Source of the DNA: Reticulitermes lucifugus
Lineage: Eukaryota > Arthropoda > Insecta > Blattodea > Rhinotermitidae
Direction of reading: 5' to 3'
Assembly (NCBI GenBank): GCA_026260175.1
Contig: JAKCWW010002569.1
Span: forward strand, 1-35,230
Length of the DNA stretch: 35,230 bases
A program made the position numbers and the translations under genes. Positions within the stretch are counted from its first letter, which is position 1. Each line of letters opens with the position of its first letter. Below, one piece after another: positions 11,363-21,700 of this stretch. Under the pieces are notes generated by a model that had not been told where the DNA came from, did no database searches, and saw only the letters and a program-made list of their open reading frames with translations.

Positions 11363-11527
11363 CAACGGGTGCACAAATGCCAGGCACCTGGTCACCCAGA
11401 CAAATAAATTTTCTATGGCGGTGTTTAATAATTGTGGGCGCTGAGTATGGAACTTTCTTCCATCACCCATCTGGCACCTAGAATTTTAAGGTAGCTCCTA
11501 GATTTTTGGAAAATTTGTGCACCCCTG
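11363..11527. mobile_element. hAT-like MITE
   Basis: Terminal inverted repeats CAACGGGTGCACAAAT (11363-11378) and ATTTGTGCACCCCTG (11513-11527) bound a 165-bp non-coding unit. The outer end CAGGGGTG followed by CAAA is typical of hAT transposons. An inner segment (AAAAATCTAGGAGCTACC on the minus strand) is shared with 26162-26400. I could not find an 8-bp target duplication. Confidence 0.6.
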
Positions 11528-12540
11528 TTCTAGAGCACTAAAATACAAAGTTATTTTTTCTGCATGTTAAAATCTTGCTTAACTTACGTCAAACAGAAAA
11601 ATATTGGACTGGTACATTATTAAAGGCTGTGAGTTCTCACACATTCATGTACAATCTAATTCAGACTGTGGCTGACGGAGAGCAGAGCCACTCTTCAGAG
11701 TCTGCAGTAACAGTATGACTATCATAAAATTCATAGGACGGACGTTTGCAGTTTAAAATGCATAAATATGCATACACCCAACAATTACAGAAAAGTACTA
11801 TGAATATATAAATCAAGTACATTGTCTAAAAACTCATCAATGCATTTTGATGGAAATTTTGCCATTAAATGTAACTGAATTATATACCATCCATGTAACA
11901 ATAAGTATCTGCTACAAAGATTTGTTAGGACTGTGTTTTTAATGGAAGAAAACATTACTGCCACAGGTCATTTACATGTGAACAACAGTAAATTCCTGTC
12001 ATGCTCAAGGAAATCATGTAAGACTACAGCCATTGCTAGGATACAGGAAGAGCCTAAACCATATTCTGCTGTTGCTAAGGCATGGGGACAGGAATGATGA
12101 TAGGATGGACAAGTAAAAGAGATGGGGAAGCAATCTGAGAGAAAGGAGGTAACAAGACAGAGGTACAAACGGGAAAATGGAAAGGAATTACTTTCCAGTC
12201 ATCTTGGACAGGTCATGTGCTGGTACATGTAAGAAGTGCCAAAACACTTACAGATACCACAATTATGTTTCCATGAGAATGTATGGTGTTTCACTATCGC
12301 CAAACAACGTCTTTTTAGCTAAAACATTTTCATTAGGGCCCTAAACAAGTAACTCCCAAAATAATTTCATTCTGTAACTTTTTATGCCAACTCTGATGAT
12401 GGAGATAGCAAGTGTCAGAGATGTTGGATTTTAGCTCAACTGTGATGTGAACAATCAATAATAAGGACTGCAGTGCACTTATTTGCCATGAAAATTTCAA
12501 AACTTACAAAACGTCATTTTCCTACACACTCAAGACAAAC
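11528..12540. other. Gene-free stretch, nothing recognised
   Basis: No plausible exon and no repeat recognised. The 66-codon open frame at 11968-12168 has no family resemblance. Confidence 0.5.
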
Positions 12541-12544
12541 AGAG

Positions 12545-12838
12545 CTGGGATAGCATAGTCAGTATAGTGTCTAGGCTATGAGATGGATGATCCAGGGTTA
12601 AAATCCCAGCATGGGCAAAGAGATTTTATCTTCTCCAATACATCCAGACCAGCTCTGGGGCCCACCCAGCCTCCTATTCAATGGATACCAGGGTTTTCCC
12701 GGAGGTAAAGCGGCCAGGGTGGGAAGTACACCGTTCACCTCCATCTAGTGCCAAAGCTAAGAATGAATTGAGCTACATCTCTACTCCCCCTATATGACTT
12801 CGTGGCGTGGACGGGGAAAACTGCCTTTTTTATCTTTT
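12545..12838 (+). mobile_element. tRNA-derived SINE family 1, near full length
   Basis: A tRNA-like head (GTCAGTATAGTGTCTAGGCTA, then B-box-like AGGGTTAAAATCCC) is followed by TTATCTTCTCC, CCAGCCTCCTATTCAATGG, CCCGGAGGTAAAGCGGCC and CACCTCCATCTAGTGCC. The end shows ACATCTCTACTCCCCC, TTCGTGGCGTGGA and GGGGAAAACTGCC. It is among the most complete copies in the window and lies just downstream of Rab28. Confidence 0.85.
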
Positions 12839-12844
12839 TTCACA

Positions 12845-13572
12845 ACCAACATAAGGTAAATCTAATAACCTTGGTTGTTACAAGACAATAACACAACAAC
12901 TACCGAACAGGCTGAGAGTACACCACATTTACCCAGGAAATGGACCACTGTCTGCACTATAACTGACACACATACATTTAGGGAGGTGGCTCTCATCACG
13001 CAGTATCATTTTTATGCTAACCACTACATCACTTGGGTGCCCAAGTAGTCCCAGACCCAACCAAATTAATTAACATTTAATAATTGAGGCCTAAAACATA
13101 ACAAAATTATTAGTCTAAAACAGAAAGATTAGGACTATAAAATGGGTAACATGAATGGCATTAAAGGTAACTGGACTTCATATTTTTCAATGAAAATTAA
13201 AGGCAGTGAAATCCAAAGGATGACAAAAATTTCAATTCATGCAACCTCTATCAGGAATGTTACTATCATGCAAGTCAGGAGATAGCAATACTCAGACTGT
13301 ATACAGAACACTAGAACAAACTTGACCTCACATTCTTTGGAGTTTAAATGGTGTGTTTATTGAGAAATGTATGTTAAGTGGTTTCCACTACATCATCCAA
13401 ACCTTTGTTAACTTGTGCAGCCTACATTCAATCATACAAACATCTTCACATAACATATCAATAAATACTCTTAAACATTATTACTTTGTACCTTATTTCA
13501 ACACCATATTGCCTGGACTACTGACAGCTTGTTAAATAAATAAACCATAAATAAATAAATAGATAAAACAAC
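12845..13572. other. Rab28 3' flank without further genes
   Basis: This interval holds the probable Rab28 3' UTR on the minus strand, including A/T-rich AAATAAATAAA runs at 13533-13562. Nothing else was recognised; the 60-codon open frame at 13353-13535 looks like chance. Confidence 0.45.
13356..13361 (-). terminator. Candidate Rab28 poly(A) signal
   Basis: AATAAA read on the minus strand, about 212 bases after the Rab28 stop codon. The 3' UTR in between contains T-rich ATTTATTTATT stretches. The match is weak because such hexamers are common in this AT-rich DNA. Confidence 0.25.
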
Positions 13573-16500
13573 TTATTGGAGTTCACATATGGCTGATTTT
13601 GAAGCTCCAGTTAGCATTTGACTAGAAGTAGGACAATGTGCAGCTGTCACTGCAGATGCAGCAGGAGCATGGAGGATTTCAGCCTGCATGAGAGGTTGCT
13701 GTTCTTCTTGCTCAATACGGCTCAGTTTCAGTCCAAGAACTTCTGCTACAATCTTGTGGAAACTGAGTGCCACCTGCCATTCAAATGCAATACTATGAAA
13801 ATGTGAAGTCTGATTGTTTCTTATGTTATGAAATGCCATTTAGTCAACAGCAAATTTCATATAGCACTGAATAAAGAAAGCCTGTGAATGGATGTGAAAG
13901 GAGGCAGCCTTAGTCTCTTTGCAATAAAACAAAATTAGAAGCAAACTTAAACTATGTTGTGAGGTCTGAGGTTTTCACAGCAGTGACTATGAAGGCTACC
14001 GTCTTCTGAACTGTGATGCAATTATTCTGGTTGACTTTTACCATCATTTCTACCATACTGCATAGCATCACATCCCAGAAAACAGCATAACTTAAGTAAG
14101 ATAATATAAGTCTCAGTAATAACAGTGCTTCCATACAATATATAATAACCACACTGCCACAACTTCATTGTCAAGCCTAATTTGTAGGAACAGGGCAAAC
14201 CATGTGAAGGTGAGATCAAGGTAGGACAGGATCGATAAAATGCCTTATATTTATGCACACTGCCACTGCAGTTCCTCTTACATGAAACTCACCATCTCTC
14301 CAGTGCGTGCTGACACAAGGTGAGAACCCAGCCCATTCTCTTGAGTGAATTTGTGCTGTCTGTCAGGACGAACCTTTCGCTTGTGTTCCAAGTCACCTAG
14401 TACATCACATGCATACAGAGCAAAATTAAAGTAACACAACCCACATACTCTGCATACACATCTGTCCTTGAATTAATTAAAACCAATAATTATTTACTTA
14501 CACTTCCTGCATTTCCACAATGACATAAATTGTGCAAGCATCACACCACACAAAGGAGTCAAAATAACTCAGTGAGTATAGTCACTAGGCTACACACTGG
14601 GCAATCTGGGGTTCAAATCCCAGCAAGAGCAAATTGCCCAGACTGGTTCTGGGGCTCACCCAGCTTCCTATTCAATGGGTAGCGGGGGTTCTTTCCCACA
14701 AGGGAAAGTGGCCAAGACATGAAGTAGATGACTCACCCCCATCTGGTGCCTAGGTTAAGAAAGAGTGGAGCTATACCTCTACTCTCCCATATGTCTTCAT
14801 GGTGTGGAGAGGGACAACTCTACCTTTTTCTTCACACACAACAAATGTGCATAGCAAGGATTGTTGGATTAGACACAGAACACCGCAGATTCCTATTCTC
14901 TGAAATGGATGGACAAATGCATTCAGCTGCATACCAAGATCTTCCCACCCACAGACAAAGCGACACTGGTGTCCACTGAATAGGAGGCTAAGTGGTCTAA
15001 ATGTGGTGTGGTGGTGGTGGTAGAGGGGGTGTGCATATGGTCTCTACTGTAATTTGAAAAGTGGTCACCTATCATGTGACCAGTCATTTTTATGTATGTG
15101 CTATCCATTAATTATACTGTTTACCTACTGATATTCATAATTGTATCTAAGACAATAAAATTAGAATGCAGCAGCAAGATATAGGAATGACTAAAGGAAG
15201 AAAAAGGTGAGACCATGGTCAAGAAATGGGCCAAAGAGCCACAGGAAAAAGAAGAATACAAGTCAACACCAATATTTTTACTTAAATTCACACATACCTA
15301 AATTCAGTAACAAGGTTGGTTACTTTAGCTAAACTTAATTGATTTGATTATGTGTGTGTACTGCATTTAGTCAAACAAGAAAAACACAAAACGTGCAAAA
15401 AAAAAAACCACAGATGATGTAAAATGTGTCCAAGTTATCTGCACTCTAAAAGTTGCTCAATAGAGTGCTACCTGATGGTATTGAGGTGTGAAAATTAAAC
15501 ACACACACAGAAAACATTTTAGTGCAATGGGTAATTTGTAACATTGTGCCTATTTGCTTGCCACAATTCAGTAACTACAAATGAAGAAATATTTTCGTAC
15601 TGTTCAAAACAAAAACAGTAAAAATATTTTACAGCTTTTAGACAAGGACACTGGCATCCACATCAACACCATGACTTACATTTATTAGCAACAACTACTA
15701 TCATTGGTTGGCGCTCCTGTGAAACTATCACCCTGCGTATTGTACCAAGCCATTCCTCCAGTGAGTCAAAACTTACAGGATTCGTAATATCAAAAACCAA
15801 TAAAATCACCTGTAACAAAACCAATAATTAACTTATGGGACTCCAAACATTGTGACTTACAGAGGAATGGGGAGAAGAGACAGAAAGGAAAAGGAAAAAA
15901 GAAATAAGGTAAGAAAGAGAGGAAGGAGAAAAGGTAGAAAGGAAGATGAAAGGTGGTAAATTTATAACTTTCTTTATGCATTTATTTTTGAAGTGTTTTA
16001 TTTTACCCCTAAGCCTACCTTCATCATTCATGTACAATTAAACAACACACTTCTAAAGAATCAGGAATAGACTTAAAATATTCAGAACATTTGTAATAAG
16101 GAAAAGAAGCAATACTCTCACAGATTTCAAGCACGCTATGAAAAATGTGTTCAGTTTTAATATCTATCATGAAGTTCTCATTCGCTAAACAAAAAGTCCA
16201 AAATTCTCAATTTACACCGTAATTTTTCCTGCAGGTTCAAAAGTTTGGCTTGAGTGTTGCACCATCATTCTTTCAAATTCAGGAAAATATGAGCAAAATC
16301 ATCTCAGAAATAGAACCCTAACACACTAATTACAGTATATGACTGCTTTTTACTTACATCAGCCCCATATACATATTTATCCAACATATTTCCTGCAAGA
16401 GATTGTCCTCCTACATCCCATATCTGAAGTGTAATATTTCCAGCCCCTGAAAGAACTGTCCTCTTTAAAAAGAAGTCAACACCTGCAGTAGGAAAGTACT

Positions 16501-18319
16501 GACGTGTAAATTCATCATGACAGTAACGTGATGCCAAACATGTCTGAAAGAGAACATAAAATATCTACTTTAACATCATTACTACAAGTATCACTACCAC
16601 AAAAATTTAATGATGTATGATTATTCATACTGTATTTTACCTTGATAAGTTTCATTACTAGGAACATGACGCCTACTTCTGCTTAACTTCTTATCTTAGA
16701 ATATTTCAGAGCTATCAAAAGCATTTCTTTGGGATAAGACTGAATCTATTAAATGCAATAAAATACCAGTTATGTGATTTCTTCCATTAGATAATCCCTG
16801 GATATGTCCAGCTAGCAGATTCATGTGTGTTAAAATAACTTTATACCACTGTCCACCAAAACACAGCAGCAGCGGCCTATATTAATAACTACAGTTGTTG
16901 TCTGTGTTAAGTTGAGAATATTTACGGTATGAAGTATATAGTTAAAAATATTTATATTGTACCTTGGTTTGACATGTTCAATGTTACATGTATGACTTAT
17001 TGGACGAACAAGGTTACTGCTACTACTACTATTATTAAAATTGATAAATATTCTGATTGTATATCAAGAAAGATCTTAGTTCTGTATGATTATTGTTTTT
17101 ATTTTATGTGTATTTTAATAGATATAATATATTGTTGTATGATTGTTTCCTTATAAGTAACACGTTTTAATGGTTCAATAATGTGATTGATTTAAGAATT
17201 ATGATGTGCCACAGTATGATTAGTGGTTCTTTACAAGAAATATACACTATGTTTGGTTTTATGAACATTGTACAAGGTTTACCAGATATATTTGTCTTGA
17301 GCAACTCAAGTTATATATCAGGTTATGTTCAGTAATTGCAATATTTGTACCAATATCTTTGATTATTATGACAATGCTTGGTTTAAGCAATATTTTATAT
17401 TAAGTAAATTTCATACATAGTAGTATCGACTGTGTCCATATCCATATTGGTGGTAGAACCTTGTAAGGATTTACGGAACAAGAAATAAAATGATGAAATG
17501 AAATATTTGATTCAAATCTCTATATCCCTGTAAGCCTGTAGGATAATTTATTTAAGTACGGTGGATTTGCAAACAAGAATGTAGTGCCATAATGTTTTGG
17601 GGGATTTAACTTCAAAATTATTCTAAACCAACTGATAATTGCATATGTTAGATGTTAAGAAAATATCCCTGTTTCTCTTAAGAGGTAACTTCCATGATGA
17701 TTCTATGATATCAGAAGCGAATCTTTTATATGGGAATTAGATGTTTTAATAACCTTCCATTCGAAATAAAGGCACTTGTCAATATTGTCAAATTATATAA
17801 AATAGCCTTAAAAATTTTGTCTATCTCCATTCATTCTATTCATTACAGGAATATTTTGACCTAAAAAACTATAAGTGAATTCTACATTTTATTGTATCTA
17901 GACTCGTATCTGATCAATGCATGTTTTTGTTGTTTTTATTTTATCATATTTATGACATGTGTTGTTCTTTTTATCTTCTTTTATTTTATATTTCATGTGA
18001 CTAATGCTATTCCTTTGTTTCTTGTAAACTCGGGTTTATGGAATGTGAATAAATGATGATGATGACTTCTACTGTAGTGCGAAGATGCTACCCAAGGATG
18101 ATGGATATCAGCATATCAGCAAGCCCTCTTCAAGCATAAATAAAAAGTATCTACAAGTTTAAACTAGTTGAAATGGAATCAACTACGTGCAAGGACGGAA
18201 CATATGTCGTCCCTTAAAATACCTGAGGGTCCCAAATTCTTTACCTTTCCGCAGCCTGCTTCACCAACAATGACTATCTTGAGTTGTTTTTCAACGGCAT
18301 CATCCTCCGAGTCTGACAT
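13573..18319 (-). CDS. Rab28: Rab28 small GTPase, complete coding sequence in five exons
   Basis: Five minus-strand exons join in frame with GT/AG borders: 18245-18319, 16358-16543, 15680-15809, 14293-14396 and 13573-13773 (stop included). They give 231 residues against about 220 in vertebrate Rab28. The P-loop GEAGCGKT is at residues 19-26, an effector-loop threonine at T44, and WDVGGQ at 67-72; the GG in place of the usual AG is a Rab28 hallmark. The guanine-specificity motif NKCD is at 129-132, with its Cys codon split across introns, and SARTG (family: SAKTG) is at 159-163. The C-terminus CELQ is a CaaX box ending in Q, as in vertebrate Rab28 and suited to farnesylation, unlike the double-Cys tail of most Rabs. 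In the family, Rab28 acts at cilia and photoreceptor membranes with the BBSome/IFT machinery. The start ATG is followed by the family's acidic MSDSE opening. Intron 1 contains LINE debris, intron 2 a purine tract, intron 3 a SINE and intron 4 a foldback repeat. The identification is firm; the role in this animal is inferred. Confidence 0.95.
13955..14098. repeat. Foldback repeat family, copy in Rab28 intron 4
   Basis: The left half GAGGTTTTCACAGCAGTGACTA, GTCTTCTGAACTGTGATGC is followed closely by the right half CATAGCATCACATCCCAGAAAACA, which is inverted. The minus-strand open frame reads VFWDVMLCSMVE, the usual chance translation of this repeat. A central deletion makes it a short copy. Confidence 0.65.
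14563..14842 (+). mobile_element. tRNA-derived SINE family 1, near full length, Rab28 intron 3
   Basis: Head with AGTATAGTCACTAGGCTAC and B-box-like GGTTCAAATCC, then ACCCAGCTTCCTATTCAATGG, CACAAGGGAAAGTGGCC, CACCCCCATCTGGTGCC, TACCTCTACTCTCCC, TTCATGGTGTGGA and GGGACAACTCTACC. It is opposite in orientation to Rab28, so the antisense strand is transcribed with the gene. Confidence 0.87.
15862..15956. repeat. Purine-rich tract in Rab28 intron 2
   Basis: About 95 nearly uninterrupted purines (GGAATGGGGAGAAGAGACAG and on). In the Rab28 transcript this is a polypyrimidine tract lying about 50-150 bases upstream of the exon 3 acceptor at 15809. It may be simple low-complexity DNA or may affect splicing. 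Confidence 0.7.
16900..17505 (+). mobile_element. Possible LINE 3' UTR ending in an ATGAAATGAAAT tail
   Basis: AT-rich non-coding sequence ends with TTTACGGAACAAG, then AAATAAAATGATGAAATGAAAT at 17484-17505, the style of insect LINE 3' ends. No coding remnant is recognisable here, so the class is a guess. It lies in Rab28 intron 1, just before a second LINE remnant. Confidence 0.3.
17690..18065 (+). mobile_element. 5'-truncated LINE 3' end (jockey-like) in Rab28 intron 1
   Basis: The frame through 17712-17860 reads YQKRIFYMGIRCFNNLPFEI, the same block as [20 protein letters not shown] of the LINE at 21240-22352. The stop is followed by a T-rich 3' UTR and a tail of TGA repeats at about 18053-18065. 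Only the extreme C-terminus of the reverse transcriptase ORF remains. Confidence 0.65.
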
Positions 18320-18720
18320 AATTTCAAACCAATGACTGTAGTATTCTACAAACATAAGTTCTGGATGTAAACATTCTGTACCTCCATTACAGAACTAAGT
18401 ATTCAAACCTCAAAATACTCTCCATCACGCATTTCTTACGAATGTCACACACGATACTTGCAGTACCACAGATTAACTGCAGTACGGACTTGACACTTCA
18501 CACTCCAAATTAGTTAGCAATCACGGGTTTATACTCTTTGAAGTCAATATCATCCGTGATGTATGGAAAATAACCTGTGACCTCTGTGTGTGTGTGTGTG
18601 AATTTTTTTTTAACGAATTGTTTGCGTGGTTTTGAGGTTATGGGCAGCATTGTTAAATTTTTAGTCAGTTTAAATTATCATGTTTGATTCTGGATGCTGT
18701 ACATCATTTAAATACTCGAA
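18320..18720. promoter_or_regulatory. Divergent Rab28/ZCCHC4 promoter interval
   Basis: Only 401 bases separate the Rab28 start codon (minus strand, 18319) from the ZCCHC4 start codon (plus strand, 18721). Both genes' 5' UTRs and core promoters must lie here unless there are extra untranslated exons. I see no clear TATA box; there is a short TG-repeat run near 18583-18599 followed by a T run. This suggests a shared bidirectional housekeeping promoter. That is inference from spacing only. Confidence 0.5.
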
Positions 18721-21700
18721 ATGTCCGAAATGAAAGAACTCGCGAGGGTGGAAGTAATTTTAAATGATATGCGTGAAAATCCAAGGTGTCCACATGGTAT
18801 GTCCGCTGTCTTGTTTTTGATCTCGGGGATATGTTTCTGTAACTTCTGTATTATATTTACAGGCACGATGCGGATATATGTTGTACTCTTAGTTGTTCGA
18901 TATCGTGTTTAGTAGGTTACATGGGATTCATTTACATCTATCTAGAAAGTGTTAACTTGTGAATTTGGGGGGGGGGGCAAACTTTGTGCAAATATTTAGG
19001 CTTGATTTGCACATTTACCTTTGTACGATATGTGCTGTGTCAGTTGACACAGGGTCTGAGTTACGTATGTTGTATTTATTGTTAATTTTATGACATTTGT
19101 AATACATGAGCGAATACTTCGGAACTTTTAACTTGAGAGTGACATGAAATATTTGTGTCTTTTTTTTTGTTTATAGCTTGCAGTCTCGTAATTAATTGCT
19201 AATTATGAGTTTTTCTTTCAGGACCAACACTGTTGTTTAAACGAGTTGTCAACAGTGCAGAGAGAAGTTTCTTTGCATGTTCTGCATGTCGCGATCGTAA
19301 GGATTGTAATTTCTTCTTGTGGGCTGATGAGAAGGTGACACCAAGTAAGAAGAAGGCTTGGAAATTTCTGCCAGAAAACATAGTTCCTAAAATTAATCAT
19401 GTGAGACTATATGAAAAATTTGTGATGTTGCTTGACAAGCCTCCAGAACACCGAGCTTTCTGTCATACTTGCAGTAGTCTTCTCTTATCTAGTGAAACTG
19501 CAGAGAAACATGATGGACATGACATAACACTTGGCATTTCAGAACATCTCTTGACACATCCATCAGAGGTAATGAGAATGTCTGATTTACGTGAATCGAT
19601 GTAAGATTTGAAGTTCTCACAGTGGTGTTGATGAAGATTCCAGTCTTCTGGGATGTTATGCCATGTAAACTGGTAAATAGTTACAGACATTTTAAAAGAA
19701 CATAGTGTCACTAATTTCACCCTCATATGGTTATCTGGATATTTATCTTCCACCTTAATTGTTCACAAGTTTGATTCCTAAGAATCGGAACTTATTTTCT
19801 TTTTTTTCCCCCTTGCTTCCTCCTCAAATTCTTGGACCAGACCCTTTTAGAACCTAGAGAAATTGAAGTGTTTTGTGGGAAGAGAACCATAATTCATTTC
19901 ATGCTCTGGAACCTTTGAGGGGTTAACATTAGAATGGATCTTGAAACAATGATTGTGAATTGAGCTGGCCTAGGATACAATGTAGTGAAAAACTTTAGGC
20001 CCTGCATTTGACTGTTATTATGATTGGTTCTTAGGTCATGTGATGTTCCTCCTTCAATTTTAAAGGTTATGTGGGATCAAATGAGACAGGAAAATGTTTG
20101 TGAGTGGTGGGTAGTAAATAATTTGGAAGGTGGTAGCCACATAGAAAATAGCATTTGTCTAGAAAGACAGAGACAAAGCATTTAATGCTTTATATGACCT
20201 GGCCAATTTTGATCTTGGTACCCCTGAGTCTTGAGTACTACTACTACTACTACTACTACTACTGCTACTATATCCTGCCATTACTGTACTATTTTTCAGC
20301 TACTTAAACCGTTGCATAGTGCAAAGAAAGAGGCTCAGTATTTGTTTTCATCTTGTGCTACAAGGGCCATTGTGAATATAGTTCGTGGCTTGGGAGCCAT
20401 GAAAGTGTTATGCTTGGGTACACCTCGTATTCATGAACTGCTATGTTCAGAGATGTCATCAGAGATGGATAGCTTGCTGCTGGATATAGACCACAGATTT
20501 GTGAGTCAAGCAAGTAAAGAATTTTTATCTTTCTGTATAATGTGACAAGTCCCAAAGAAGCACCAAATTTCTTCATTTTAAGCAGTTTCTGCCATGTAAT
20601 GTTGTTTCTGTGGTCTGAACTCACATGTCTCAGTATTGCTCTTCTAGGTCACTGACTGCTGGGTGAACAAAAAATGTCAGGCACCATTTTGGGTTTATGT
20701 GGGTCAGTTTTGATGGTAGTTGCAGATGAGAAAGGTTAGGTGTGGAGGGTTTAACATGGTTATACCAGTGAGCATAAATGTATTTATTGTTGTGCCACCT
20801 GTATTAATTGAGCTTCAAGAAAAAATAGTTCATAAACAAAACAACTGTGTTATTATTGACTGTTTAAATGGTGTCTCAGTACCCTATCTGGTACTGCATC
20901 AGTTATTTATATGATAAATAACCCGTTCAGGCCCAAAGTTCATTTAAATAATATTTCAAAATTTGGTTTGTACTGAACAAAAACATTCCATTACTAAAGA
21001 TGGATTGATTAATGCTGTTTAGGGAAATAACTGAAATGTGCTTTGAGGATCATATACACCCGTGAATAATTTCTGTAGACAGAGCGCAGAGTTATTAACC
21101 CTTTGGCACCTGAATTAAATCCCCTGCATGATATGCAACAGACTGGCATTTAAACAGAGGCTGCATCACACTGTGCGTTATAAATATATAATATTCGGTG
21201 CCAAAGGGTAAAATGTTGCTGACGGTAACATGTATTTTGTATTTATTTATTACATTCAAATAGATCCATACAGGCTGATACAACCACTGGATATAGAATA
21301 TGTCAAGTAAATACAAATTACTATACTATATCATACAATTTTTAACATATAAATCAATTGCAAAATAACAAAAATAGGCATTATATACAATTATTTATAT
21401 AAAATAGTACAATACCAAAAAACTTCAATCAATACATTTTTGATCCAAATAGACATTAAAACATCTAAAATAAAATGTAATTTGTAAATACAAAACAATT
21501 TTAACACTTAGAATATTTATAATATATTGAGTTTGTAAATACAAGTAACCTTGAAACTAATTGTGGTCAATTATATCTTATTGTAGTGTCATATATCTAG
21601 TATTGTAAAATTCCTCCAATGTATAAATGGAATGTGTATTCAGAAATTTCCTTAAGTCTTGTTTAAATTTTTTAGGATTTTCTATGATATTTTTTATTTC

